Counted from the stretch's first letter, positions 1 through 6,355 are shown. The stretch is DNA of 10,795 nucleotides from Candidatus Woesearchaeota archaeon CG10_big_fil_rev_8_21_14_0_10_32_9 (GCA_002762915.1 PCYF01000020.1:1-10795), one strand, 5' to 3'. The notes: generated by a model not told the origin, from the letters alone. Numbers and translations are program-made.

Positions 1-407
1 CCTATCATTGTTGAACGAAGATGTCCTATTCCAAATGCTTTAGCAATATTTGGCGCAGACATCTCTACTAAAACTATTTTATTTTTCCCAATGTTTTGTA
101 CTCCGAATTTTTGTTCTTTGATAAGAATTTCTTTTAAGATGTTAGAAATTAACCAAGTTTTGTTTATGTGAAAGTTCAAATATCCATTTACTGAGTCTAT
201 TTTTTCTATTTCTGAAGATGTTTTTATTTTTGCTGCAAGTTCTTCTGCAATTGCTTTTGGTGCTTTTTTCATTGTTCTTGCTAACATAAAACAAGGAAAT
301 GAATAATCACCCATAGAGTCATCTGGAGGTATTTCTATTTGAGTTATTATCTCTTCAGAAGGTATTTTTGTTTCTTTTGATAGTATTTCTGCTATTTTTT
401 CTTTCAT
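1..407 (-). CDS. argS: Arginyl-tRNA synthetase, N-terminal fragment (cut by window edge)
   Basis: Class I aminoacyl-tRNA synthetase that charges tRNA-Arg in the cytosol. Translating the minus strand from ATG at 407 gives 135 complete residues before the window ends. Residues 1 to about 105 fit the ArgS-specific N-terminal domain that contacts the tRNA D-loop. Residues 114-135 carry the hallmark start of the catalytic Rossmann fold, VEMSAPNIAKAF followed by GIGHLRSTMI. This is the ArgS version of the class I HIGH signature; here its first His is Gly (G126-I127-G128-H129). The rest of the catalytic domain and the anticodon-binding DALR domain lie left of the window. The gene is divergent from gyrB and has a TATA-like box about 30 bases before the ATG, so its leader is nearly absent. 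The family call rests on the SAPNIAKAF...GHLRST block and is firm; completeness cannot be judged. Confidence 0.9.
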   Translation of the reverse strand, partial: MKEKIAEILSKETKIPSEEIITQIEIPPDDSMGDYSFPCFMLARTMKKAPKAIAEELAAKIKTSSEIEKIDSVNGYLNFHINKTWLISNILKEILIKEQKFGVQNIGKNKIVLVEMSAPNIAKAFGIGHLRSTMI

Positions 408-432
408 CTTGTTTTTTGTTATTTGTTGAAGA

Positions 433-440
433 TATTTAAA
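433..440 (-). promoter_or_regulatory. TATA box of argS
   Basis: On the minus strand this reads TTTAAATA, preceded by a purine-rich AAAAGCC that could be the TFB recognition element. Its centre is about 29.5 bases before the argS ATG. With the usual archaeal spacing of 26-27 bases, transcription would start around 410, leaving a leader of about 0-4 bases. No Shine-Dalgarno sequence is seen before the ATG. Position and composition support it; nothing experimental does. Confidence 0.55.
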
Positions 441-501
441 GGCTTTTATTATAGCAACACCCGCGTTTATTTTCCATATAGAAAATTATACAAAAACAAT
501 C

Positions 502-515
502 ACAAACTTTATAAA
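502..515 (+). promoter_or_regulatory. BRE/TATA promoter of gyrB
   Basis: The sequence ACAAACTTTATAAA combines a purine-rich TFB recognition element with a TATA box (508-515). The identical 14-mer occurs before srp54 at 2541-2554. By that spacing, transcription would start near 537 and leave a leader of about 54 bases, unlike the leaderless genes nearby. The leader contains a possible weak hairpin (TTTCTC at 540-545, GAGAAA at 561-566) and ends in a Shine-Dalgarno sequence. Confidence 0.65.
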
Positions 516-580
516 GAAACAGACATTTTTTTAATCTAATTTCTCAAAGAATTTATCGACGAGAAAATAATCTTAATTTA

Positions 581-586
581 GGGGAG
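581..586 (+). promoter_or_regulatory. Shine-Dalgarno site of gyrB
   Basis: GGGGAG lies four bases before a TTG codon. It decides the start: no in-frame ATG exists before residue 30, which is already inside the conserved ATPase fold. The residues from the TTG onward match the usual GyrB N-terminal arm. Confidence 0.75.
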
Positions 587-590
587 CATT

Positions 591-2510
591 TTGACAGAAG
601 AACCGAAGAAAACAGAGTATGATGCAGAACAAATAAAAGTTCTAGAAGGCTTAGATGCTGTAAGAAAAAGACCTGGAATGTACATAGGAAGTACAGGTCC
701 AAGAGGACTTCATCATCTTATTCAAGAAGTTGTTGACAATTCTATAGATGAAGCTATGGCCGGAGTCTGTAACGACATTATTGTAAAAATTCACAAAGAT
801 AATGCAATAAGTGTAGAGGATGATGGACGAGGAATTCCTGTTGATATTCACAAAGAGACTGGTTTGCCGGGTGTTGAACTTATAATGACCAAACTTCACG
901 CAGGAGGAAAATTCGATAAAGATACGTACAAAGTTTCTGGAGGATTACACGGCGTAGGAGTTAGCGTTGTTAACGCACTTTCAAGCAAATTAGAAGTAAC
1001 AGTAAGACGTAATAACAAAACATATCAGATGAGTTTTGAAAAAGGAAGAACCTCTGAGAAATTAAAAGAAATTGGAACTTCAACAAAGACTGGTACAACT
1101 GTTAAGTTCTGGGCAGATCCTGAAATTTTTACTGAAACAACAGTCTATGATTTTGCAGTAGTCCAAAATAGGTTAAGAGAGTTAGCTTTTCTAAATAAAG
1201 GCGTAAAGATTATTTTAATAGATGAACGAGCTGAATCAGAAAAAACAGTTGAATTTCATTATGAAGGAGGAATTATTAGCTTTGTTGAATTCTTGAACAA
1301 AGGAAAAAATATTCTGACTCAACCAATTTATTTTACAAAAGAAAAAGATAATATTATTTCTGAGATTTGTTTGCAATACAACGATTCTTACAATGATTCT
1401 GTGTTTTCTTTTGTTAATAACATTAACACTCATGAAGGGGGAACTCACGTTTCTGGTTTCAAAACAGCTTTAACTAGAACGCTAAATAATTACGCAGAAA
1501 AAAATGGTTTATTCAAAGATAAAAATGTAAAATTATCTAGCGATGATGTTCATGAAGGTCTAACAACTATTATTTCTGTAAAAGTTCCTGAACCTCAGTT
1601 TGAAGGTCAAACTAAAACAAAACTTGGAAACAGCGAAGTTAAAGGAATAGTAGATAGTATTGTTACAATTGGATTAGGAGAATTTTTGGAAGAAAATCCT
1701 TCTGCAGCTAAAGGTATGATTGAAAAATGTATCAATGCCGCCCGAGCAAGAGAAGCTGCTAGGAAAGCAAGAGAATTAACAAGAAGAAAATCTATTCTTG
1801 AAAGTACAACTTTACCAGGTAAACTTGCTGATTGCTCTGAAAAAGATGCTTCAAAATCAGAAGTATATTTAGTTGAAGGAGATTCCGCAGGTGGTAGCGC
1901 AAAACAAGGAAGAAACAAAGAATTTCAAGCAATTCTTCCGCTCAGAGGAAAAATTCTAAACGTAGAAAAATCTAGATTAAACAAAATTATGACTTCCAAT
2001 GAAATTGTTACAATTATTACAGCTTTAGGTACAGGAATTGGTCCTGATTTTAATCTTGAGAAAGCAAGATATCATAAAATAATAATTATGACGGACTCAG
2101 ATGTTGATGGAAGTCACATTACTACTTTAATCTTAACATTCTTTTTCAGATACATGAAACCTTTGATTGATGCAGGTTATATTTACTTAGCACAACCGCC
2201 GCTTTACTTAATTAAAAAAGGAAATCATAAGGTTTACGCAAGAGATGAGCGCGATAAAGAAAGAATCCTTGCTGAATTTGGAGATGCTAAAGGAATTATG
2301 ATTCAAAGATACAAAGGTCTTGGAGAAATGAATCCTGATCAATTGTGGGACACAACAATGGATCCTTCAACAAGAACTCTTAAAAAAATTAGAATTGAAG
2401 ATGCAATTGAAGCAGATCAAGTATTTACTATGCTTATGGGTTCTGAAGTTGAGCCAAGAAGACAATTCATTGAAGAAAATGCTCACAAAGTTGGCAACTT
2501 AGATATTTAA
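591..2510 (+). CDS. gyrB: DNA gyrase subunit B
   Basis: ATPase subunit of the type IIA topoisomerase that introduces negative supercoils as an A2B2 tetramer. The order is a GHKL ATPase domain (about 20-220), a transducer (about 225-390), TOPRIM (about 423-535) and a C-terminal tail (about 565-639). Visible residues: catalytic Glu46 and Mg-binding Asn50 in EVVDNSIDEA, Asp77 in DDGRGIP, the glycine-rich lid around 117-130, and the QTK loop at 340-342. TOPRIM has Glu429 in EGDSAGG and Asp502/504/506 in DSDVDG. The RYKGLGEMNPDQLWDTTMDP block (573-592) is the conserved tail. At 639 residues it is the short form, without the insert of about 170 residues in the E. coli protein. Start is TTG with a Shine-Dalgarno site. 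gyrA is not adjacent: argS is divergent to the left and srp54 follows under its own promoter. Archaeal gyrase is generally regarded as acquired from bacteria. ParE is the alternative and is unlikely in an archaeon. Confidence 0.96.
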   Translation: MTEEPKKTEYDAEQIKVLEGLDAVRKRPGMYIGSTGPRGLHHLIQEVVDNSIDEAMAGVCNDIIVKIHKDNAISVEDDGRGIPVDIHKETGLPGVELIMTKLHAGGKFDKDTYKVSGGLHGVGVSVVNALSSKLEVTVRRNNKTYQMSFEKGRTSEKLKEIGTSTKTGTTVKFWADPEIFTETTVYDFAVVQNRLRELAFLNKGVKIILIDERAESEKTVEFHYEGGIISFVEFLNKGKNILTQPIYFTKEKDNIISEICLQYNDSYNDSVFSFVNNINTHEGGTHVSGFKTALTRTLNNYAEKNGLFKDKNVKLSSDDVHEGLTTIISVKVPEPQFEGQTKTKLGNSEVKGIVDSIVTIGLGEFLEENPSAAKGMIEKCINAARAREAARKARELTRRKSILESTTLPGKLADCSEKDASKSEVYLVEGDSAGGSAKQGRNKEFQAILPLRGKILNVEKSRLNKIMTSNEIVTIITALGTGIGPDFNLEKARYHKIIIMTDSDVDGSHITTLILTFFFRYMKPLIDAGYIYLAQPPLYLIKKGNHKVYARDERDKERILAEFGDAKGIMIQRYKGLGEMNPDQLWDTTMDPSTRTLKKIRIEDAIEADQVFTMLMGSEVEPRRQFIEENAHKVGNLDI

Positions 2511-2540
2511 GCAAATAAAACAAAAATTGCAATTTGTTGA

Positions 2541-2554
2541 ACAAACTTTATAAA
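2541..2554 (+). promoter_or_regulatory. BRE/TATA promoter of srp54
   Basis: ACAAACTTTATAAA is the same 14-mer as at gyrB. The first T of the TATA box (2547) is 29 bases before the srp54 ATG, so the predicted transcript starts at or within a base of the ATG. No Shine-Dalgarno sequence is present between box and gene. This separates srp54 from gyrB as its own transcription unit, although only 65 bases divide the two genes. Confidence 0.75.
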
Positions 2555-2575
2555 TAATCTTTTCTTCTCGATACT

Positions 2576-3952
2576 ATGGTGCTTGAAGGTTTATCTGACT
2601 CGTTAAAAAACACTCTGCAAAAGATTACAAAGGCTTTATTTGTAGATGAAAAATTAATCAATGAATTAGTTAAAGATATCCAACGAGCTTTATTACAATC
2701 TGACGTTAATGTTTCTCTTGTTCTTAATCTCACTAAGAATATCAAAGAACGAGCTTTGAAAGAAGAAGTTCCTAAAAACATAAGCAAACGAGAACACCTT
2801 GTTAACATCGTTTATGAAGAATTAGTAAATTTTCTTGGAAAAGGAGAAAAGTCAGATTATAAAACTAAGATTGCTGAAAAGAAACCTTACAAGATAATGT
2901 TAGTTGGTTTATTTGGTTCCGGAAAAACTACAACCACTGGAAAGCTTGGAAATTATTTTAAGAAACGTGGAATAAAAACTGCAGTTATAACTACAGACAC
3001 TTGGAGACCTGCAGCTTTTGATCAATTGGAACAAATTTCCAGTAAACACAATTTACAATTCTACGGAGATAAATCTCTTAAAGATCCAGCTAAAATTTAT
3101 AAAAAGTTTGAGAAAGAACTTGATAAGTTTGATCTTGTAATTATTGATACTGCTGGAAGAGACGCTCTTTCTGATGAATTAATCACCGAATTAAACAAGA
3201 TTAATTCTGCCGTAAAGCCAGATGAGACTATGCTTGTTTTAAGCGCAGACATTGGTCAAGCAGCAGAAAGTCAAGCAAAAGCATTTCATGAAAATTGTAA
3301 AGTTACAGGAGTTATAATAACTAAACTTGATGGTACCGCTAAAGGAGGAGGCGCATTAATTGCTTGTTCAGTAACGGGTGCACCAGTTAGATTTATTGGA
3401 GTTGGAGAAAAGACTGAAGACTTTGAAGAATTCAAGCCTGAAGGTTTTGTTGGAAGATTACTTGGCATGGGAGATCTTGAAGCTCTTTTAGAAAAAACAA
3501 AAGAAGCTATTTCTGAGGAAGAAGCCGCAGATCTTAGTAAAAAAATGTTAAAGGGAGATTTTAATTTATTAGATCTTTATGAACAAATGCAAGCAATGAA
3601 AAAAATGGGCCCTTTAAATAAAATTATGGAGATGGTTCCCGGGCTTGGTTCAGTTAATATTCCAAAAGAAATGATTAAGAGTCAGGAAGGAAAAATTGAA
3701 AAGTGGAAATTCTTAATGGATAGTATGACTCAAGAGGAGCTTGAAGATCCTGAGTTAATAACTGGAACAAAAATTGAGAGAATAAGTAACGGTTCGGGTG
3801 TTCCAACTACGGAACTTAGAGGAATGATAAAACAATATAGACAATCTAGAAAATTAATGAAGATGCTCAAACCTGGTGCTAATTCAGAACAAGATATGAA
3901 GAAGCTTATGCAAAAAATGCAAGGAGGAGGAATGAAAGGTCTTAAATTTTAA
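2576..3952 (+). CDS. srp54: Signal recognition particle GTPase SRP54
   Basis: Cytosolic GTPase that binds signal sequences emerging from the ribosome and, with 7S RNA and the receptor FtsY, delivers them to the Sec translocon. Helical N domain about 1-95. The GTPase (G) domain, about 105-295, shows G1 GLFGSGKTTT (111-120), DTWRPAAFDQL (141-151), DTAGRD (191-196), TKLDG (249-253) and GVGE (275-278). The Met-rich M domain runs about 300-458; RISNGSGVP (402-410) is the SRP-RNA-binding helix-turn-helix element, and a Met/Gly-rich tail ends it. At 458 residues it is normal for archaeal SRP54 or Ffh. FtsY is excluded because the M domain is present. Probably leaderless from the TATA box at 2547-2554. 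A hydrolase gene starts one base after its stop and is probably co-transcribed. Confidence 0.96.
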   Translation: MVLEGLSDSLKNTLQKITKALFVDEKLINELVKDIQRALLQSDVNVSLVLNLTKNIKERALKEEVPKNISKREHLVNIVYEELVNFLGKGEKSDYKTKIAEKKPYKIMLVGLFGSGKTTTTGKLGNYFKKRGIKTAVITTDTWRPAAFDQLEQISSKHNLQFYGDKSLKDPAKIYKKFEKELDKFDLVIIDTAGRDALSDELITELNKINSAVKPDETMLVLSADIGQAAESQAKAFHENCKVTGVIITKLDGTAKGGGALIACSVTGAPVRFIGVGEKTEDFEEFKPEGFVGRLLGMGDLEALLEKTKEAISEEEAADLSKKMLKGDFNLLDLYEQMQAMKKMGPLNKIMEMVPGLGSVNIPKEMIKSQEGKIEKWKFLMDSMTQEELEDPELITGTKIERISNGSGVPTTELRGMIKQYRQSRKLMKMLKPGANSEQDMKKLMQKMQGGGMKGLKF

Positions 3953-3953
3953 A

Positions 3954-4514
3954 ATGGCAAACGTTTTATTAATTCACGGAACAAATGGAAGTCCAGATTC
4001 ACATTGGTTTCCTTGGTTGAAAAAGGAACTTGAATCTAGAGGGTACGATGTTCTTGCACCTCAATTTCCTGTTGATGATAATCAAAATTTTGATTCTTGG
4101 TTTGCTGAATTTAGAAGGATTTTTTCTCAACTTGATAGAAATTTAATTATTGTAGCACATTCAATGGGCGTTCCTTTTGCTTTAAAGTTAATCGAACAAA
4201 ACATTATTCCTGTTGCTGGTTGTTTCATGGTGGGTGGTTTCTTTGAACAATATGAAGGAGATGAAGATTCTGAGATAGATTCTACTTTTGTAAAAGAAAA
4301 TTTTGATTTTGAAACGATTAAGAAAAATTGTAAACGCCTGTTTATTTACGCATCAGAAGACGACGATGTAGTTCCAGTTAAATATTCAAAAAACTTATCC
4401 GAAAAATTAGATGAAGATCCTATTTTATTTGAAGATGCAGGGCACTTCACTGAAGGAGATGGCTACACTCAATTTGAAGATCTTCTCGTTGACATTCTCA
4501 GTCTTGACAATTAA
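3954..4514 (+). CDS. Small alpha/beta-hydrolase, RBBP9/YdeN-like serine hydrolase
   Basis: A compact 186-residue alpha/beta-hydrolase. The N-terminal strand and oxyanion region read VLLIHGTNG (4-12). The nucleophile elbow is AHSMG with Ser70. The likely acid is Asp137 in SEDDDVVP, matching the family's SxxDxxVP pattern, and the base is His164 in DAGHF. Length, the W-x-P-W-L pattern (18-22) and motif spacing fit the RBBP9/YdeN group, whose physiological substrates are poorly known; no substrate can be read from sequence. There is no signal peptide or membrane segment, so it is probably cytosolic. It starts one base after the srp54 stop and has no promoter or clear Shine-Dalgarno of its own, which suggests read-through expression. 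Its 3' end overlaps the convergent gene by four bases. The fold and triad are well supported; the role is unknown. Confidence 0.82.
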   Translation: MANVLLIHGTNGSPDSHWFPWLKKELESRGYDVLAPQFPVDDNQNFDSWFAEFRRIFSQLDRNLIIVAHSMGVPFALKLIEQNIIPVAGCFMVGGFFEQYEGDEDSEIDSTFVKENFDFETIKKNCKRLFIYASEDDDVVPVKYSKNLSEKLDEDPILFEDAGHFTEGDGYTQFEDLLVDILSLDN

Positions 4515-4969
4515 GGAGTTCTTTTGTCATAACTCTTTTTTAGATTTTGAACGAATTTTTCAAGATGCAAAATATATTCAACATTAATATTATTGCAACT
4601 TTCAAATAATGCACCAAAATATGAATATCTTCTATGCAAATCTTTAGCAACACTAATTTTTTGGTCTAAGATAGCATTTATTTGAACAAGCCCCATTCTA
4701 AGTTTGCTTTCATATTCGGACATAAAAGTTAATATGACTACATTATCAGCATATTTATGCAAATTTCCTCTCACAATTTCTAGTTCACTTTGCATTTCTT
4801 TTTTTAATTTAACCAAACTAATTGCTCTTTGTCCTTTTAATTCTATTTCATTGTGAGCAGCCAGTTCTTCAGCAAAAGCATTTCTAAATCCAGGCACGCA
4901 ATTTCCAGCATCTTGAATTTCTTTTCCTAATTTTGTTAATTGTTCTTTGTAGTGATCGAATTCATTCAT
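4511..4969 (-). CDS. Hypothetical helical protein behind deoxyhypusine synthase
   Basis: I do not recognise this 152-residue protein. It is rich in Lys, Glu and Leu, almost free of Pro and Gly, and looks all-helical, perhaps a helical bundle with coiled-coil stretches (about 38-75 and 85-150). It has two cysteines (C24, C125), no signal peptide and no convincing membrane segment; the short hydrophobic run NVVILTF (76-82) is too brief. I chose ATG at 4969 rather than the in-frame GTG at 4978 because AGGTGA lies five bases upstream. The gene begins five bases after the stop of deoxyhypusine synthase, so the two are almost certainly co-transcribed and possibly translationally coupled. That context does not by itself give a function. 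The stop codon overlaps that of the opposing hydrolase gene. Confidence 0.75.
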   Translation of the reverse strand: MNEFDHYKEQLTKLGKEIQDAGNCVPGFRNAFAEELAAHNEIELKGQRAISLVKLKKEMQSELEIVRGNLHKYADNVVILTFMSEYESKLRMGLVQINAILDQKISVAKDLHRRYSYFGALFESCNNINVEYILHLEKFVQNLKKSYDKRTP

Positions 4970-4974
4970 GTTTT

Positions 4975-4980
4975 TCACCT
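4975..4980 (-). promoter_or_regulatory. Shine-Dalgarno site of the hypothetical gene, overlapping a stop codon
   Basis: On the minus strand AGGTGA lies five bases before ATG 4969 and includes the TGA stop of deoxyhypusine synthase. A ribosome terminating on the upstream gene would sit on the signal for the next one, which fits translational coupling. It also argues against the GTG at 4978, which would fall inside the site. Confidence 0.7.
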
Positions 4981-5979
4981 TCGTTTTATTTTATTAAATG
5001 TTGCCGCAACTAATATCGGAAATGTTAATGTAAAATCTGCTTTAACTTTGACGTTTGGAGCATTCAATTTTATTTTTGCCCAGGATTTTGCTTCTTCCTG
5101 ATTTCCTCCAGAATCTGAGCCGTCGTATTCCATTGCAGTCGTTAAATAAACTGCGTAATCAAATCCCTCTCTAAATATTTGTGCATTCAAAGCGTAATGC
5201 TTGGATATTCCTCCTCCAAGAATTATTGCGCCAGTCTTTTCTTGTTGAAGAACAAAATTTATTATTTTTTTGTGATCGTCAGTTACATCTATCCAAAAAT
5301 CTGGATTTTTCTGTTTAAAGAAGTACATTAAGTCTCCCATCGATCCATCAACTATTCCAGGACAATACACAGGAATGTCATTTTTTGCAGCCCAGTACAA
5401 GTAAGATTTTTCATCTTTAATTTCTAAACCCAATTCTTTATTGAATTGAGTTGGAGAGATTGGTCTTTTTTGTTTTACTTGAAGTTTCATCATTTTTTCA
5501 AAGAAAGGGTTCATGAATCTTTCAAAATATAAGTATCTATCATTAGGGACAAAGATATTTCCTATTCTTCCAACACCATGTTCAAATAGTGTTCTTCCCG
5601 GTGCTTCAAAATCTCCTATTCTAAAATCACTTATACTTTTAATTGCATCTTCTTCTACGCCCGCAGCACTTGTTATTATAACATCTATCATTTTATTTTT
5701 GACCAAATGAGCAACTATTTCTCTTAATCCTGAAGAGATAGCATTACCAGACATAGCTAAGAATATTGTTGTTTTTTCATTTAGCATTAATTTTGTTATT
5801 TCTATTGCTTTTCCCAGTTCTGAAGCTTGAAATCCTGTAACTGAGTAAGAGTCTATAAATTTATCAAAGTCAAATTTCTTGTTAAAATCATATCCTTCTA
5901 TCTTGGCATGATTTTCTAAGGAAGTTGTCCTTCTTAGATGTTGTTGATATTCCTCATATTTTGTTTTATCTTTTTTCAT
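4975..5979 (-). CDS. dys: Deoxyhypusine synthase
   Basis: NAD-dependent enzyme that transfers the aminobutyl group of spermidine to one lysine of initiation factor aIF5A, the first step of hypusine formation, in the cytosol. At 334 residues it is typical for archaeal members. Visible family blocks: TSAAGVEED (103-111), GRIGNIFVPNDRY (137-149), CPGIVDGSMGD (206-216), LGGGISKHYALN (254-265), YAVYLTTAMEYDGSDSGG (275-292), SWAKIK (299-304) and the FPILVAATF end. Lys302 aligns with the catalytic lysine that forms the enzyme-substrate imine (Lys329 in the human enzyme), and His261 with human His288. The neighbouring Gly of the usual SWGKI is Ala here, and the usual KHH is KHY. Homospermidine synthase-like relatives share the fold, but the lysine and context favour deoxyhypusine synthase. 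Its aIF5A substrate is not encoded in this window. Confidence 0.92.
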   Translation of the reverse strand: MKKDKTKYEEYQQHLRRTTSLENHAKIEGYDFNKKFDFDKFIDSYSVTGFQASELGKAIEITKLMLNEKTTIFLAMSGNAISSGLREIVAHLVKNKMIDVIITSAAGVEEDAIKSISDFRIGDFEAPGRTLFEHGVGRIGNIFVPNDRYLYFERFMNPFFEKMMKLQVKQKRPISPTQFNKELGLEIKDEKSYLYWAAKNDIPVYCPGIVDGSMGDLMYFFKQKNPDFWIDVTDDHKKIINFVLQQEKTGAIILGGGISKHYALNAQIFREGFDYAVYLTTAMEYDGSDSGGNQEEAKSWAKIKLNAPNVKVKADFTLTFPILVAATFNKIKRR

Positions 5980-6000
5980 AAAGGTTCCAGATTATAAAGA

Positions 6001-6009
6001 ATTTTTAAG
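6001..6009 (-). promoter_or_regulatory. Probable TATA box of deoxyhypusine synthase, overlapping an upstream stop
   Basis: On the minus strand CTTAAAAAT has its first T at 6008, exactly 29 bases before the deoxyhypusine synthase ATG at 5979. That is the same spacing as at srp54 and the phosphoglycerate mutase gene, and the core CTTAAAAA matches the latter's box exactly. The TAA stop of the lipoprotein gene (6007-6005) lies inside it. It implies a leaderless transcript independent of the lipoprotein gene. Confidence 0.5.
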
Positions 6010-6226
6010 ATAGTACATCTTTAGCGCCTAACGGTACTTGTACTTCTTGATTAGTTGGTTCTCCAACATCTCTTCCCATTACATTTTTACAATCAGCACA
6101 ATTGTCCGTTTCGTCAGCAGTACAAACAGCATCATAATTACATACTTCTTTCTCTTTCATACAGCCAGTCACAGCTATTGTTAGTATTATTAATAAAAAC
6201 ATCAAAGACAACATTTTAACACTCAT
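6005..6226 (-). CDS. Small Cys-rich lipoprotein
   Basis: A 73-residue predicted exported lipoprotein. Residues 1-21 form a signal peptide: SVK, then a strongly hydrophobic core from L6 to V19. The lipobox V-T-G-C ends at Cys22, the expected lipid attachment site. The exposed part has four cysteines (C29, C35, C43, C46) in an acidic run, CNYDAVCTADETDNCADC. This resembles the short CGDGxCxxxExxxxCxxDC motif seen in archaeal secreted proteins, which may bind metal or be disulfide-linked; that comparison is from memory. The last 25 residues are polar and look unstructured. ATG at 6226 is favoured over the in-frame ATG at 6214 by GAGGTG five bases upstream. Deoxyhypusine synthase lies 25 bases downstream but may have its own promoter. 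Function is unknown. Confidence 0.72.
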   Translation of the reverse strand: MSVKMLSLMFLLIILTIAVTGCMKEKEVCNYDAVCTADETDNCADCKNVMGRDVGEPTNQEVQVPLGAKDVLS

Positions 6227-6231
6227 TTTTA

Positions 6232-6237
6232 CACCTC
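6232..6237 (-). promoter_or_regulatory. Shine-Dalgarno site of the lipoprotein gene
   Basis: On the minus strand GAGGTG lies five bases before ATG 6226, a strong match to the consensus. It fixes the start at 6226, which also supplies the N-terminal lysine of the signal peptide. Confidence 0.75.
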
Positions 6238-6257
6238 TATATATGCCACATTTCAGT

Positions 6258-6269
6258 ATTATTTATTTA
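6258..6269 (-). promoter_or_regulatory. Possible TATA element of the lipoprotein gene
   Basis: On the minus strand TAAATAAATAAT is the only AT-rich element at a sensible distance. It would place the transcription start near 6240, just before the Shine-Dalgarno site, giving a leader of about 12-14 bases. The sequence is a weak TATA match in an AT-rich region, so this is tentative. The 123-base gap from 6227 to 6349 holds this and the divergent promoter of the next gene, and nothing else that I can see. Confidence 0.35.
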
Positions 6270-6325
6270 TTACCTTATTCACTTCTTTTTTATTTAAATA
6301 TTTTGACATTATGAATATCAAAAAG

Positions 6326-6333
6326 CTTAAAAA
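6326..6333 (+). promoter_or_regulatory. TATA box of the phosphoglycerate mutase-like gene
   Basis: CTTAAAAA follows a purine run AAAAAG that could be the TFB recognition element. Its first T (6327) is 29 bases before ATG 6356 and only 23 before ATG 6350. The spacing seen at srp54 therefore points to 6356 as the leaderless start. Confidence 0.6.
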
Positions 6334-6355
6334 CTCTTAAATTGAAGAAATGTAC

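Noticed and set aside
3921..3940. Strong Shine-Dalgarno-like AAGGAGGAGG followed by ATG near the end of srp54.
   Set aside because: The ATG at 3932 is in the srp54 frame and would encode only MKGLKF. The site is 24 bases before the hydrolase ATG, too far to serve it. It is the Gly-rich codon run of the SRP54 tail.
4970..4978. GTG at 4978 as start of the helical protein gene.
   Set aside because: It would lie inside the Shine-Dalgarno sequence that precedes ATG 4969 at ideal spacing.
5990..5999. CTTTATAAT on the minus strand as TATA box of deoxyhypusine synthase.
   Set aside because: Its centre is about 16 bases before ATG 5979, too close; CTTAAAAAT at 6009-6001 fits the spacing. It would matter only if translation began further in, which family length argues against.
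6238..6244. TATATA just before the lipoprotein gene as its TATA box.
   Set aside because: It is only about 13-18 bases before the ATG and adjoins the Shine-Dalgarno site, so transcription from it would start inside the gene.
6350..6355. First ATG of the phosphoglycerate mutase-like gene as start.
   Set aside because: The TATA box is only 23 bases from it to the first T, against 29 for ATG 6356 and for srp54. Residues before 6356 are not conserved. The difference is two residues.
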